Shown here: piece by piece, positions 9,634-18,500 of the stretch | How the letters are laid out: every line of letters begins with the position of its first letter | Numbering within the stretch: position 1 is the stretch's first letter | From: Planctomycetaceae bacterium | GTDB lineage: Bacteria; Planctomycetota; Planctomycetia; Pirellulales; Pirellulaceae | Length of the DNA stretch: 64,000 nt | Reading direction: 5' to 3' | Assembly: GCA_020638995.1 (NCBI GenBank) | Contig: JACKHM010000001.1 | Span: forward strand, 2,046,001-2,110,000 | Notes under the pieces: generated by a model | Databases searched by the model: none | What the model was told of the DNA's origin: nothing | What the model saw: the letters and a program-made list of their open reading frames with translations, nothing else | Made by a program: the position numbers and the translations under genes

Positions 9634-9849
9634 CTATTGGCGTCGAGCTTTATCCCGGCCTTGCGTTGCGATGATCTCGCCCGCCAGGTCATCGACAAAG
9701 AATAGATCGTCTTTCACGTTTAGCTTGCGGCAGATGACTGCCTTTGGGTCGTTCCAAGGCTGAGAGCTTGGCAGTGTTTTCTCCCAGAGGGCAGTTACAT
9801 TCTCAACATCATGTGCAGCAAACTGACGAATGTTGACGCTATCAATCAT
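9634..9849 (-). pseudogene. GNAT acetyltransferase remnant (N-terminal third only)
   Basis: The 71 codons begin like a YpeA-type GNAT N-acetyltransferase: VNIRQFAAHDVENVTALWEK, then PWNDPKAVICRKLN and DDLFFVDDLAGEIIAT. Similarity stops there, followed by a stop. Full-length members are about 140 residues and need the later acetyl-CoA loop (Q/RxxGxG/A), which is absent in this frame and not evident further downstream. I read it as a 3'-truncated relic; a functional 71-residue protein is unlikely. Confidence 0.65.
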
Positions 9850-9944
9850 TGGCCGTTCTCGAATCAGTGCTCGCGCAGTTCCAGGTTGACTACCTGTCGT
9901 AACTTGGCTTTAGGAATTCAGATCTGTATGTTACCTGCCCCGGT

Positions 9945-12062
9945 CTATGGTTTCGTGTTTGGACCTTGGCCCTCAGTATCAAGCGCACTCACCGCTTCGA
10001 CGCCGTCGCTCATCAACCATCCAATCAAATCGCGTTTCTGATTGTCGTTGAGCTTTTCGAGTAGTCCATCCGGCATCATCGACTGAGGTGAAATCGTCAG
10101 CTCTTCCACATCTTCGCTGCGCAGGCGCACTTCACCGTTGACGGTCTGGATAGCGATCTGCGCCTCTGTCCGCTGGGAAATTGCTCCGGTGATCACGCGA
10201 CCATTCGTGGTGACGACAGTCGCCTGCCGAAAGTCCGCTGGGACGGCGGCACTAGGATCAACGATGTTCGACAACAAATAGTGTAGGCTGCGGCGGTTGG
10301 CACCTGTAAGTTCGGGGCCGATCGTGCGACCATCGCTAAATAGACGATGGCACATTGAACACGTCTTGCGGAACACTTCTCGACCTTCGGTCAAATCCGC
10401 TTGCGAGAGCACTTCCGGCGTCAGCGATAGTTCGAGCTCTCTGATTCCTGTCAGACGTTCCGCAGAAGATTGTCGCACCGTTCCCCACAGACTTTCCAAC
10501 CGTCTAACCAGCGCCCCGTCTTTCAAGGCTGCAATTTGTCGTGCTTGCGTCGCGGAAATGTCTGACGCTTGGAACTCGTTCCGCTCGACGCTCGACATAA
10601 GAAGTCTCGCGCCGTCTGCTCGGCTAACGAGAACATCGATGGCAGTGATTCGCTCGTCAGGTGACATTTTGGGATAGTGATCAAGGATCGTTTCCAACAG
10701 GGAGACACTATGAACGCCGCTGCTCGCACGTAACGCCGCTGTTGTCATTTGCCCGGCAGCAATCAATCGCTGCAGATCCTCTGCGAGTCCATCGAAGCCT
10801 CGTTTTGCGAGACCCGCCAGCACTGCCAGGCGGGCGGCATCTTTCTGCGTCGAATCATGTACGACCTGACGCACACGTTGCACTGTGACCTCATCTCCAA
10901 TGGCAGCCGCGATGGTAAGTGCAGGGAGGCGAATGCGATCCTCACTATGATCCATCAAACGCAAGACAGCGGCCTGGGCGGACTCGGGAACCTTGTGACT
11001 GTCCAAGGATTCAATGACGTCGCTGAAGCCCGACAGCACATTCGCAACGAACTCAAGATTCTTCGAGCGTTCCGCCGCAGCAAACAACAGGCCGATTGAA
11101 TCGCTTGAGTGTGCCGCCAGCCGCTTTGCTGTCCACCGCATCAGCGGTTGTGGAGCCGTGGCGGCAAAGGCCACTCCACGTTGCGGATTGTCGGCCACCG
11201 CTGGCTCGACGGCATACCAGATCATGCGGTCGATATTTGGATCGACGTTCGGTGCGCGGCGAGTCAAAGGAATGGCGACATCAAATCGGTCTGTCACGGG
11301 CAGTCGTCTCAGCGCTGATGCCAGTTCCATCCGCACCAGCCACGAAGCTTCCGCGCCTGCCGCCTGAGTAAGTGCATCCGTGATGGTTTGGTCGGGGCCC
11401 GGTGCGTCGGTCAGCAGACGGATCGCCCAGCACCGCAGGTGCTCGCTATTCGACTTGAGAAGGCCGATCAACCATTCCTTGTCCGCGCCGTTGGTCGAAT
11501 AGAGTGCCCAGAGCGCTCTCAACTTCCGAGTAACATCGAGATCGGAATCGAACCACGACCGCAGTTCTTGATTCACGGAACTCATGTCATGCCCCGTCGC
11601 AGCTCGTTCCTGCAAAAGCCGGCGGGCGTGTCGGACAAACCAGTCATTCTTATGCAGCTGATACTGCACGAGTTGCTCGTTGGAGGCTGCGGCCAGATCG
11701 GCCTCAACACGTTTCGGTTCGCCCCACGTGATCTTATAAATCCGACCGCTTGTACGATGCACGCCGTCACGGTCGTGGCATTCTCCGTTATCCGACCAGT
11801 CGGTCAGGTAAACATCGCCGTCGGGGCCGTACTCCATCGAGACTGCTCGAAACCACGAATCATCCGCAAGCAGGAAATCGTCATCGTGGATGCCACGAAA
11901 GGGGCCTTCCGTTCGCACGAGCTGGTCGCGGTTGATTCGTCGCCCATGAATGTTGCTGGTAAACAGCGCTCCTCGGTAACATTCCGGCCAGCGGTCTCCG
12001 AGATAGATCATGGCATCGCAATGTGCGTGGCCTCCGCCAAACTGTTGATTTCCTTCCGCCAT
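9945..12062 (-). pseudogene. PVC-type CxxCH haem-binding protein lacking its N-terminal domain
   Basis: The 705 codons carry the last blade of the NHL/PQQ-like propeller (GGGHAHCDAMIYLGDRWPE, DVYLTDWSDNGECHD, GRIYKITWG), a long HEAT-like helical region, and near the C-terminus the c-type haem site TCSMCHRLFSDG followed by GPELTGANRRSLHYLLSNIV, as in planctomycete proteins matching TIGR02604/TIGR02603. Family members are usually about 1000 residues with a signal peptide and full propeller; here roughly 300-400 residues are missing. The frame stays open upstream of the Met at 12062 as PFGTWDKAGR, then runs into an 18-bp tandem repeat encoding (DPF)n and a stop near 12156. No signal peptide exists, so haem attachment is unlikely. 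Gene decayed or 5'-deleted. Confidence 0.75.
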
Positions 12063-12088
12063 TCGGCCTGCCTTGTCCCAAGTACCGA

Positions 12089-12124
12089 ACGGATCAAAGG
12101 GGTCAAACGGATCAAAGGGGTCAG
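12089..12124. repeat. 18-bp tandem direct repeat, 2 copies
   Basis: Two adjacent copies of ACGGATCAAAGGGGTCAA (12089-12106 and 12107-12124, last base differing). They sit exactly where recognisable homology of the truncated haem-binding gene ends, so they may mark a deletion or rearrangement junction. Confidence 0.85.
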
Positions 12125-12337
12125 GACTCGTTGACGTGCATTTTGCTGGTTGCTACTTTCGCCTGTTGGTTCCCGTCCCTGTTGGTTATCAACTGATGGA
12201 ACACTAATCTTCGCTGATGTCATTTCCAACGCTCAAGTCGCTTCCTGGCCTGCTCTTCCTGCGGTAAGCATGCGGAAAGGCTCACGCAAAGACGCGAAGA
12301 CGCAAAGAAGGAGCCAGCGGGATTGCGCAGAAAGTAG

Positions 12338-12354
12338 GTCAGGCCGTGCCTGAC
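12338..12354. repeat. Perfect 7-bp-stem palindrome (REP-like)
   Basis: GTCAGGC - CGT - GCCTGAC forms a 7-bp stem with a 3-nt loop. No T-run follows on either strand, so it is not a rho-independent terminator. It lies about 150 bp before the Rpn nuclease gene, close to a purine-rich stretch (around 12284-12312) in which CGCAAAGA-like words recur. Together these resemble intergenic repetitive elements, so copies elsewhere in the genome would be expected. Confidence 0.6.
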
Positions 12355-12504
12355 TTGAACTGCTTGATGCTGAGCTCTCTTTACAGAGACTCGACGCTGG
12401 CATCTCGAACCCGCTGACGCCCGATTCTCCGGGTTGGTAGCGAGGACAGCCCAAAGCCGATAGACTGCGCCGGTAACGTCCTCGTTCGTGGCAGGTGGTT
12501 GGTG

Positions 12505-13437
12505 ATGCCTCTTGGTATTGATCCCAAAGTTGATTTTGCGTTCAAGTTGGTGTTCGGCAGTCCCGATCACACGCGTGTCACCATCCACTTTCTGAACGCG
12601 GTCCTGAACCTGCCCCAGCCGATCACTGACGTCGAAATTCTGAATCCGATCCAAGGCCAAGACCGCTCGGAAGACAAGCTGGTTGTCTTGGACGTACTGG
12701 CGGCGGACTCCGCAGGTCGTCGTTTTAATGTCGAAATGCAGACAACGCTGCCCGTGGATCTTCCCAAGCGTCTGACGTACTACAATTGCCTGAACTACAT
12801 CCGGCAACTGCGCGCGGGCGAAGCGTATTACGAGTTGCGTCCCGCGATCAGCATTTGCGTCTTGGACCGCGTGCTGTTTTCAGACGTGCCGGAAGTTCAT
12901 TTGAGCTTTCGTTTGCGTTGCGATCAGCGGGATCTGATTTTTCATGACGACTTGGTATTTCACACGCTGGAGTTGCCGAAGTACCAGGCATCGAGTCATA
13001 ATGTAGAAACCTTGGCCCCGCTGGAAAAATGGCTTTACTTTCTGAAGCGTGCCGAGTATTTAGAAGCCGCCGAGATAGCGGCGCAACTGGTGGATGCCGA
13101 GTTCCGCGAAGCAGCCGGAGTATTGGAAATGATCTCGCAATCGCCCGAAGACCGTCAGTTCTACGAAGCCCGTATGAAGTTCCTGCACGACGAAGAAGCC
13201 CGCCTGATCGCCGCACGCACCGAAGGCCGTGAAGAAGGCCGTGAAGAGGGCCGTGAAGAGGGCCGTGAAGAGGGCCGTGAAGAGGGTGCAACCAAGGGTC
13301 GTGTGGTTGGCAAGATTCAGATGCTGCAAGAGATTCTGGGCGATGCGGTGGCCAGCGAATCCGTGTTGTTGGCGATGGAGTTGAAAGAACTCTCGCAGGA
13401 GTTGTCTGAACTGCAATTACGGCTTCGCGATCGCTAA
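12505..13437 (+). CDS. Rpn/PD-(D/E)XK nuclease family protein (putative transposase-like)
   Basis: A 310-residue protein of the Rpn/YhgA-like group (PDDEXK_2, PF12784): MPLGIDPKVDFAFKLVFGSP at the start, then FLNAVLNL, and the nuclease core LVVLDVLAADSAGRRFNVEMQ with the Asp and Glu-x-Gln expected for metal binding. A helical region follows, then five tandem copies of the tetrapeptide GREE (12-bp DNA repeat, 13225-13284), a common hinge in this family whose copy number can vary, and a Leu/Glu-rich coiled-coil-like tail. Rpn proteins promote RecA-independent recombination in E. coli and are linked with toxin- or defence-like behaviour. The ATG at 12505 has AGGTGG 7 nt upstream; TTG 12499 is less likely. 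The neighbours are decayed. Confidence 0.88.
   Translation: MPLGIDPKVDFAFKLVFGSPDHTRVTIHFLNAVLNLPQPITDVEILNPIQGQDRSEDKLVVLDVLAADSAGRRFNVEMQTTLPVDLPKRLTYYNCLNYIRQLRAGEAYYELRPAISICVLDRVLFSDVPEVHLSFRLRCDQRDLIFHDDLVFHTLELPKYQASSHNVETLAPLEKWLYFLKRAEYLEAAEIAAQLVDAEFREAAGVLEMISQSPEDRQFYEARMKFLHDEEARLIAARTEGREEGREEGREEGREEGREEGATKGRVVGKIQMLQEILGDAVASESVLLAMELKELSQELSELQLRLRDR
13225..13284 (+). repeat. Five tandem 12-bp repeats inside the Rpn gene
   Basis: Units of GGCCGTGAAGAG (first copy GAA for the last codon) encode GREE five times. The copies are almost identical at DNA level, so slippage would change length in 4-residue steps while keeping the frame. Confidence 0.95.
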
Positions 13438-13477
13438 TTGAGGGGCACGTCGCGATCGACGATGCGATAGCAATTGA

Positions 13478-13711
13478 AAGATCTCGGGTAGCGGGTCGTA
13501 TGCCACGGGCGGCAGCAGGGCGCTGGGTGGTTGGTCGCTGAGCGGGTCGATCGATGAAGATGGCGCGCGAAATATGTCGAGTTACTCGGGCAGCACCTCG
13601 ACGCTGCAAGCCGACGGCTCGTGGGATATTCTAACGGCGGCGGAATGCTTCCGATTGGAGAGCTGTCTAGCGCAATCCGTTCTCCCGTTGGTCGAACTGA
13701 CAACCGGATAA
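13478..13711 (+). pseudogene. Remnant of a Ser/Gly-rich repeat protein, segment 1
   Basis: A 78-codon open stretch without a credible start reads as a Ser/Gly/Tyr/Trp-rich fragment (ISGSGSYATGGSR, GWSLSGSID, SSYSGSTSTLQADGSWD). This resembles the low-complexity repeats of very large secreted planctomycete proteins. It stops at 13711. I infer a leftover piece of a larger gene; the family cannot be named. Confidence 0.35.
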
Positions 13712-13721
13712 ATCCAACTGA

Positions 13722-13886
13722 CGGCATAATGGCTCGGGCAGTTCGGACAACTTTAACCATGTGCATCGCAACAACTCGCGGACCGGCACCTACTGGCGGC
13801 AAGTCGGTAATGTCACCGTCAACGGTGATATTTTGCGCCGTTCGAGTCTTCAAATACAAGAATGCGGTCGTGATTCTCGTCCGTAA
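13722..13886 (+). pseudogene. Remnant of a Ser/Gly-rich repeat protein, segment 2
   Basis: A 55-codon open stretch in a different frame from segment 1 continues the same style (NGSGSSDNFNHVHRNNSR, TGTYWRQVGNVTVNGDI) and ends at TAA 13884-13886. With segment 1 it suggests a frameshifted, decayed repeat gene. Between 13887 and 14040 I see no further coding signal, only CG-rich GCGATCGC-like words. Confidence 0.35.
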
Positions 13887-14040
13887 ATTTGCTGCCGTTG
13901 TATGAGTAACTTTTCGGCGACCCACAACCGGTCGCGATCATCAAACGCGATCGCGATCGGTTGGCGGTCATCAGGTTCAGCGGTCGCGAGAATGACGCGA
14001 CATCCGGGCGGTGGCTGTGTAAATGATGTCGCGGCGACCG

Positions 14041-15375
14041 TTAGTTTGACATCGCTTTTAAGACAGCGTCAAGTCGCATTCGCGCGGCTCTCGTTTCCGC
14101 GTTGTCGTCTTTCGCCAGGATCGGTCGCTCTTCCAGCTGATCGTGCGGCACATCGTACAAACGCCCATCATCGTAAAGCTTGTAGCGATGCTCTCGGGCA
14201 AAACGAAGCAACCGAAACCGATCTTTGTCCCAACCGGGCCGGGGATCGAAATGGCAAAACACCCACGGACGTGTCGCGACGTCTCTGCCGACTAATTGTG
14301 GATAGAAGCTCAAGCCATCCGTGACAGCGTCGCTGGGTAACGGATGTCCGGCGGCGTCCAAGATTGTCGGTAAGAAGTCGGTCGAGTCGACAAGGCTTTC
14401 ATTGACACTCGGTTTGATTGTTCCCGGTTGCCAGCAGATCAACGGTACATGCGTCCCTGCATCCGTCGTTTCACCTTTTCCGCCGGCGACTGGCCCAGCC
14501 TTTGTCTGCGACGTGACCTGCAAGTGTGTTCCGTTATCGCTATAGAAAATAACTAGCGTATTCTCGGCAATGCCAAGTTGATTTATGTTGTCGACGATGC
14601 GACCCACGCACTTGTCGGCGTACTCGGCCATGTCTTTGAAGAACCGCACGTCTTCCACATCACGCAGGCTGCGGTCCTGCCACTCGGGGCTATCTGGTGT
14701 GGGAACCATCGGCCAGTGTGGCAGTGCCATCGGATAATACACAAAAAACGGGTGATCCAGATTCCGTTGGATGAACCGATTGATGTACTCGACCCAGACG
14801 TCCGGGCCATAGCGATCCTTGAGGTCGTCCCGAAACCGGCCGTTCTCGTTGATGACTGGGGCTGCGTAGCGCGAGCCTTTCAATTCCGTGTGTCCTGTAT
14901 GCCAGAGCGCGAACTCGTCAAAGCCGGCGTTCTCCGGCTTCATGCCAATGCCGCGACGCTCCGCAGCACCGGGGTAGTCGGGCGGGTCGTAGCTTTGCAG
15001 CTGCCACTTGCCCGCGATACAAGTTTTGTAGCCAGCCTCCTGCATCCAGTGGCCGAACGTCTTTGACTCCGGTGCGAGGATGCCAAACGCGATCCAGTTG
15101 CGATGGTTGTACAGGCCGGTCATTAATTGCAGGCGAGTGTTCGCGCACAGAGGCTGAGCATAGGCATTTGTGAAACGCACTCCCTCGCGCGCCAGCTTAT
15201 CAAGTGCCGGAGTCTTGTAGCTTGTGCCACCATAGCTTCCCAACACTTCAACTCCCAAATCGTCCGCCATGATCAAAACGATGTTGGGGCGAGCGGGTAC
15301 TGCAACCTCGGCGAGCGCAAGTTGCGAATAGGCTGCGACCGACAAGCAATTTACCGCGAACAAAAGGCGATGCAT
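14041..15375 (-). CDS. Exported sulfatase with non-canonical CANTR motif
   Basis: A 444-residue type I sulfatase fold with a signal peptide over residues 1-22. Metal-site segments are intact: IVLIMADDLGVEVLGSYGG at the N-terminus, GKWQLQSYD, LPHWPMVPTP and VIFYSDNGTH. The maturation site, expected as C-x-P-x-R, reads C77-A-N-T-R in AQPLCANTRLQLMTGLYNHR: Asn replaces the proline (codon AAC at 15141-15139). The Cys and Arg are kept, so formylglycine formation may be impaired or done by a relaxed enzyme. Similar proteins usually read CTPTR here. The C-terminal part is normal (RLYDVPHDQLEERPIL). Substrate unknown. Confidence 0.92.
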   Translation of the reverse strand: MHRLLFAVNCLSVAAYSQLALAEVAVPARPNIVLIMADDLGVEVLGSYGGTSYKTPALDKLAREGVRFTNAYAQPLCANTRLQLMTGLYNHRNWIAFGILAPESKTFGHWMQEAGYKTCIAGKWQLQSYDPPDYPGAAERRGIGMKPENAGFDEFALWHTGHTELKGSRYAAPVINENGRFRDDLKDRYGPDVWVEYINRFIQRNLDHPFFVYYPMALPHWPMVPTPDSPEWQDRSLRDVEDVRFFKDMAEYADKCVGRIVDNINQLGIAENTLVIFYSDNGTHLQVTSQTKAGPVAGGKGETTDAGTHVPLICWQPGTIKPSVNESLVDSTDFLPTILDAAGHPLPSDAVTDGLSFYPQLVGRDVATRPWVFCHFDPRPGWDKDRFRLLRFAREHRYKLYDDGRLYDVPHDQLEERPILAKDDNAETRAARMRLDAVLKAMSN

Positions 15376-15596
15376 GAGACTTTCCTTGGTGACCGATTGA
15401 TTCTGGCAACTTCAATAGCATACTCGACCATTCTTAGCGATTTGGTGTGCCTCGTGAGAAAGGCGTTCCCTAGTTTTCGGCGGCTTGAGCAGTCTGACGT
15501 TGCATTGGCTTACCTCCACCGCACCCTCCGTCGTTGAGCTACTATGGTAGTATCATCCTCGCAAGTCTGTCGAATTCCTTCAGGAGCAGCAGCCGT

Positions 15597-18500
15597 ATGT
15601 CGGAAGTGGTCATCGGGTTTCTCCTGCTGGTCGGTGCTCCGTTTCTAATCGGAATTGGCGTATTTGTGGGCTGGCTGATTTTTGGCAAAAGGTCAACGCC
15701 CCCGACGTGGCACTCCGACGCAGTCGCCACCTCGCGCACAATCCAGCAACTCGCCGACGACGGGATCATCGACGAAGAACTGCGAAGCAAGTTGTTCACT
15801 TTGCTGCGACAAGCGTATGACCAACAGGTCAAATCAACTCCTGTCAGAACGGCGGTCGCCCGGCAATCCGATGCAGAGGATCACGTTACGGTCAAAGCGG
15901 AGAACGAAGCTCCAAGTGCTCACGCGGATGCAGCCGCTGTTCCTGCCGCCCGCGATATCGAGGAAGTGCCCGTTGAAGCAGAGGTCGTTGAGGAAGTTGC
16001 TCCACCTCGCTTCGTTCATCCACTCGATGCGCCGGAACCGAGTCGTCCGCCAGCGCCCACACGACCGCAACAGCGTCGACGGGCGTTCGCCGACGTTCTG
16101 CAAGCGTTTATGCAAGATAAGAACATCCGCTGGGGCGAGTTGGTCAGCGGTTTGTTGATCGTGGGGTGTTCGATTGCATTGGTGATCAGCCTTCGCCGCG
16201 AGATCGAGAGTCTGAGCGAGAAATTCATTTATCTGCCGGCACTGTTGTTTATGCTCGCAACTGCCGCGATTCACGGAGCCGGAAACTATACATTGCGTCG
16301 ATGGAACTTACAGGCGACCAGTCGCGGTGTTCTGATCATTGCAACGCTGCTCATTCCCATAAATTTCCTGGCGGCGATTGTCATAACAGGACCGGAATCG
16401 CAACAACTACCGGCGTTTCATCCACTATACATTGTGGCGGTTGCGGTCGGCGTTCTCGCGTTTGGCACGATGGCGTACTTTGCTGGGCAGGCATTGATGC
16501 GCGAAGGTTCCTGGCGGCTTTGGATCGGAGTGATGGGAACTTCCGTGGGCCAATTGCTTATCAGTCGGCTGGCAGACCAAAACGCGAGAGCTCTCGCAGC
16601 GAGCCTGCTCGTGAGTCCACCGCTGATCGCCTACCTTGTCGCCACGATCAGCCAATTGCAAGTCGCGACGCGCCGAGAGCGAATCGGTGTAACACGGGCA
16701 ACGGACACGCTACTCGTTCTGGGCATCACGAGTTTTGCATTGGCAACGACGATTGGTTTGCTGCTTTCCAAATCGGATTCTGTGCGGATCGCTCTGGCCT
16801 GGCTATCGACGCCACTAAGCCTGCCCGCGGTGGTGGTTCTTGCTACGGGACTGGCGTTGCACGGTCGGGTCTCGTCGTCGCGTCTGGGCGTTCTAAAAAC
16901 CATCGGCACGTCACTGGCGTTCACTGGTGGCGTCATGATGCTAGTCGCGGTGGTCCTAGCTTGGCCAGATCCGCAACTGCTGATCACCGTTGGACTCTTC
17001 AGTTTTGCCGCGCTGACACTGCTCGCTGTTATTGGTCGCCTATCCGCGTTGCACGTGCCAGCCATCGTCTGTGGCACGCTCGCACTGCTCGTTAGCTACC
17101 ATTCGCTGCAGGGAGCATTCGCTGGCTACGACAGTAATCTGGCTCGTCGGATGAGCGACCTTTTCTTCGGAGGCCGCAGCAGCATTGTGCTGACGGCGAT
17201 CGCGATTGTCATCGCCGGAGGGGCCGCCAGTCTGTTCCGGCGAGGACATCGGGAAAGCGCGGTTTGTTATCTGCTTGGTGGCGGAGGCGTCGCCGCACTG
17301 AGCATTATTATCGCGATCGTCGTGGGCTTCTTCGGTGAGCCCTGGCAAGAGCCGAATCTCGCTACGGCCGTGTTCTTGTTTTACGCCATGACGTTACTTG
17401 TCGTGAGTTATCTGCTTCCAACCGTAGCGGTGACATGGGGTGGTTCGGCATTGCTGTTAATCGGCTTCGTACATTGCCTTGGTTGGAATACGACCTTTCA
17501 AGGCTGGTTGGCCAACGCGTCCCTGACGCCGACTCGGCCGGTACTGAGCGCGACGCTAATGCATGGCATCACCGCGATCATCACCGCTTGGATACTCGCA
17601 CGTAGCGAGCGGTCTCCGTCGTTCACCGGGAGTTCTTATCGCTGGCAGCACCTCGTTGCTCCATTGACGCTGTCTTCATTGCTTGTCTCGTTGTTGGCCT
17701 TGCCTTCGTCCGCCCTCGTTATCAGGCATCAATTCGGCGAACACGCGTGGTACATGGCGGCGCTGTCCTTGATCTGGTTCGTAGCCATGCTGGTTCAGCG
17801 CTGGCCACTTGGCTTCTCGATGTTTCAGGGATTAGCGACGGCGGCGATTATCTATGCAGCGACTTCAGTGTGCCAGCGGCAGACTTGGTGGAGCGAACGA
17901 CTGCTTGCGCCGCGGCACCTCCAAGTTCAGTTCGGTACGCTCGCCTTATGGTGTTTCGTGTGGAGCGTTAGCCGAAGGATAATTCGGTGGAGATCACCAG
18001 AGACTCTTTCACTGTTACGAACCGGAGGTACGTCCGTCGATGACCTTGTCTTCGCCGCGACCGTGGGCGGAATGTTTGTGATGTGCTTCACCGCTAGTGC
18101 AATGGGGTCCGTGGTTGAATTGGGCATCGCTCAGAACGGGCAGCGGACGGTTGAGCCGCTGTGGACAAACGTGTTTACGATCGAGTCGTGGGCCGTACTG
18201 GCGTTGTTGTTCGTGGCCGTAATCGGGTCGTTGATCGAGCGATTTTCGCTGCTTGCGTTGACCGCGAGTTTTCTGCTCACCTCGATCGGTGCAATGTTGG
18301 TTGGCGGGAACGCGTTCAGTAACCTAGCGACCGCGTCGGGATTGCGTTGGTCGTTCGCCGTACTCGGGACTGGGCTGACCGTGGCTCTCTATCTGGGCTC
18401 CGAGATCGAATCACGCATTCGTCGTTTGTCGTGGCTCGAATGGGACGATGTTCCCGAAAACCTGAGCGAAGTTGCCCGCAATTGGACGCTGAGTCTATGC

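Larger units (their letters stand above)
12063..12504. other. Non-coding junction region upstream of the Rpn gene
   Basis: About 440 bp without a convincing gene. It holds the 18-bp tandem repeat, the palindrome at 12338-12354 and short repeated words. It separates the broken haem-binding gene from the nuclease gene, which point away from each other, so promoters for one or both would be here; none is obvious. Confidence 0.6.

Noticed and set aside
9366..9698. Minus-strand ORF over the HemE 3' end
   Set aside because: It lies largely antisense to the conserved HemE C-terminus and resembles no protein.
12848..13609. Minus-strand frame of 253 codons crossing the Rpn gene
   Set aside because: It owes its length to the antisense of the GREE repeat and neighbouring codons; the plus-strand Rpn family motifs leave no doubt.
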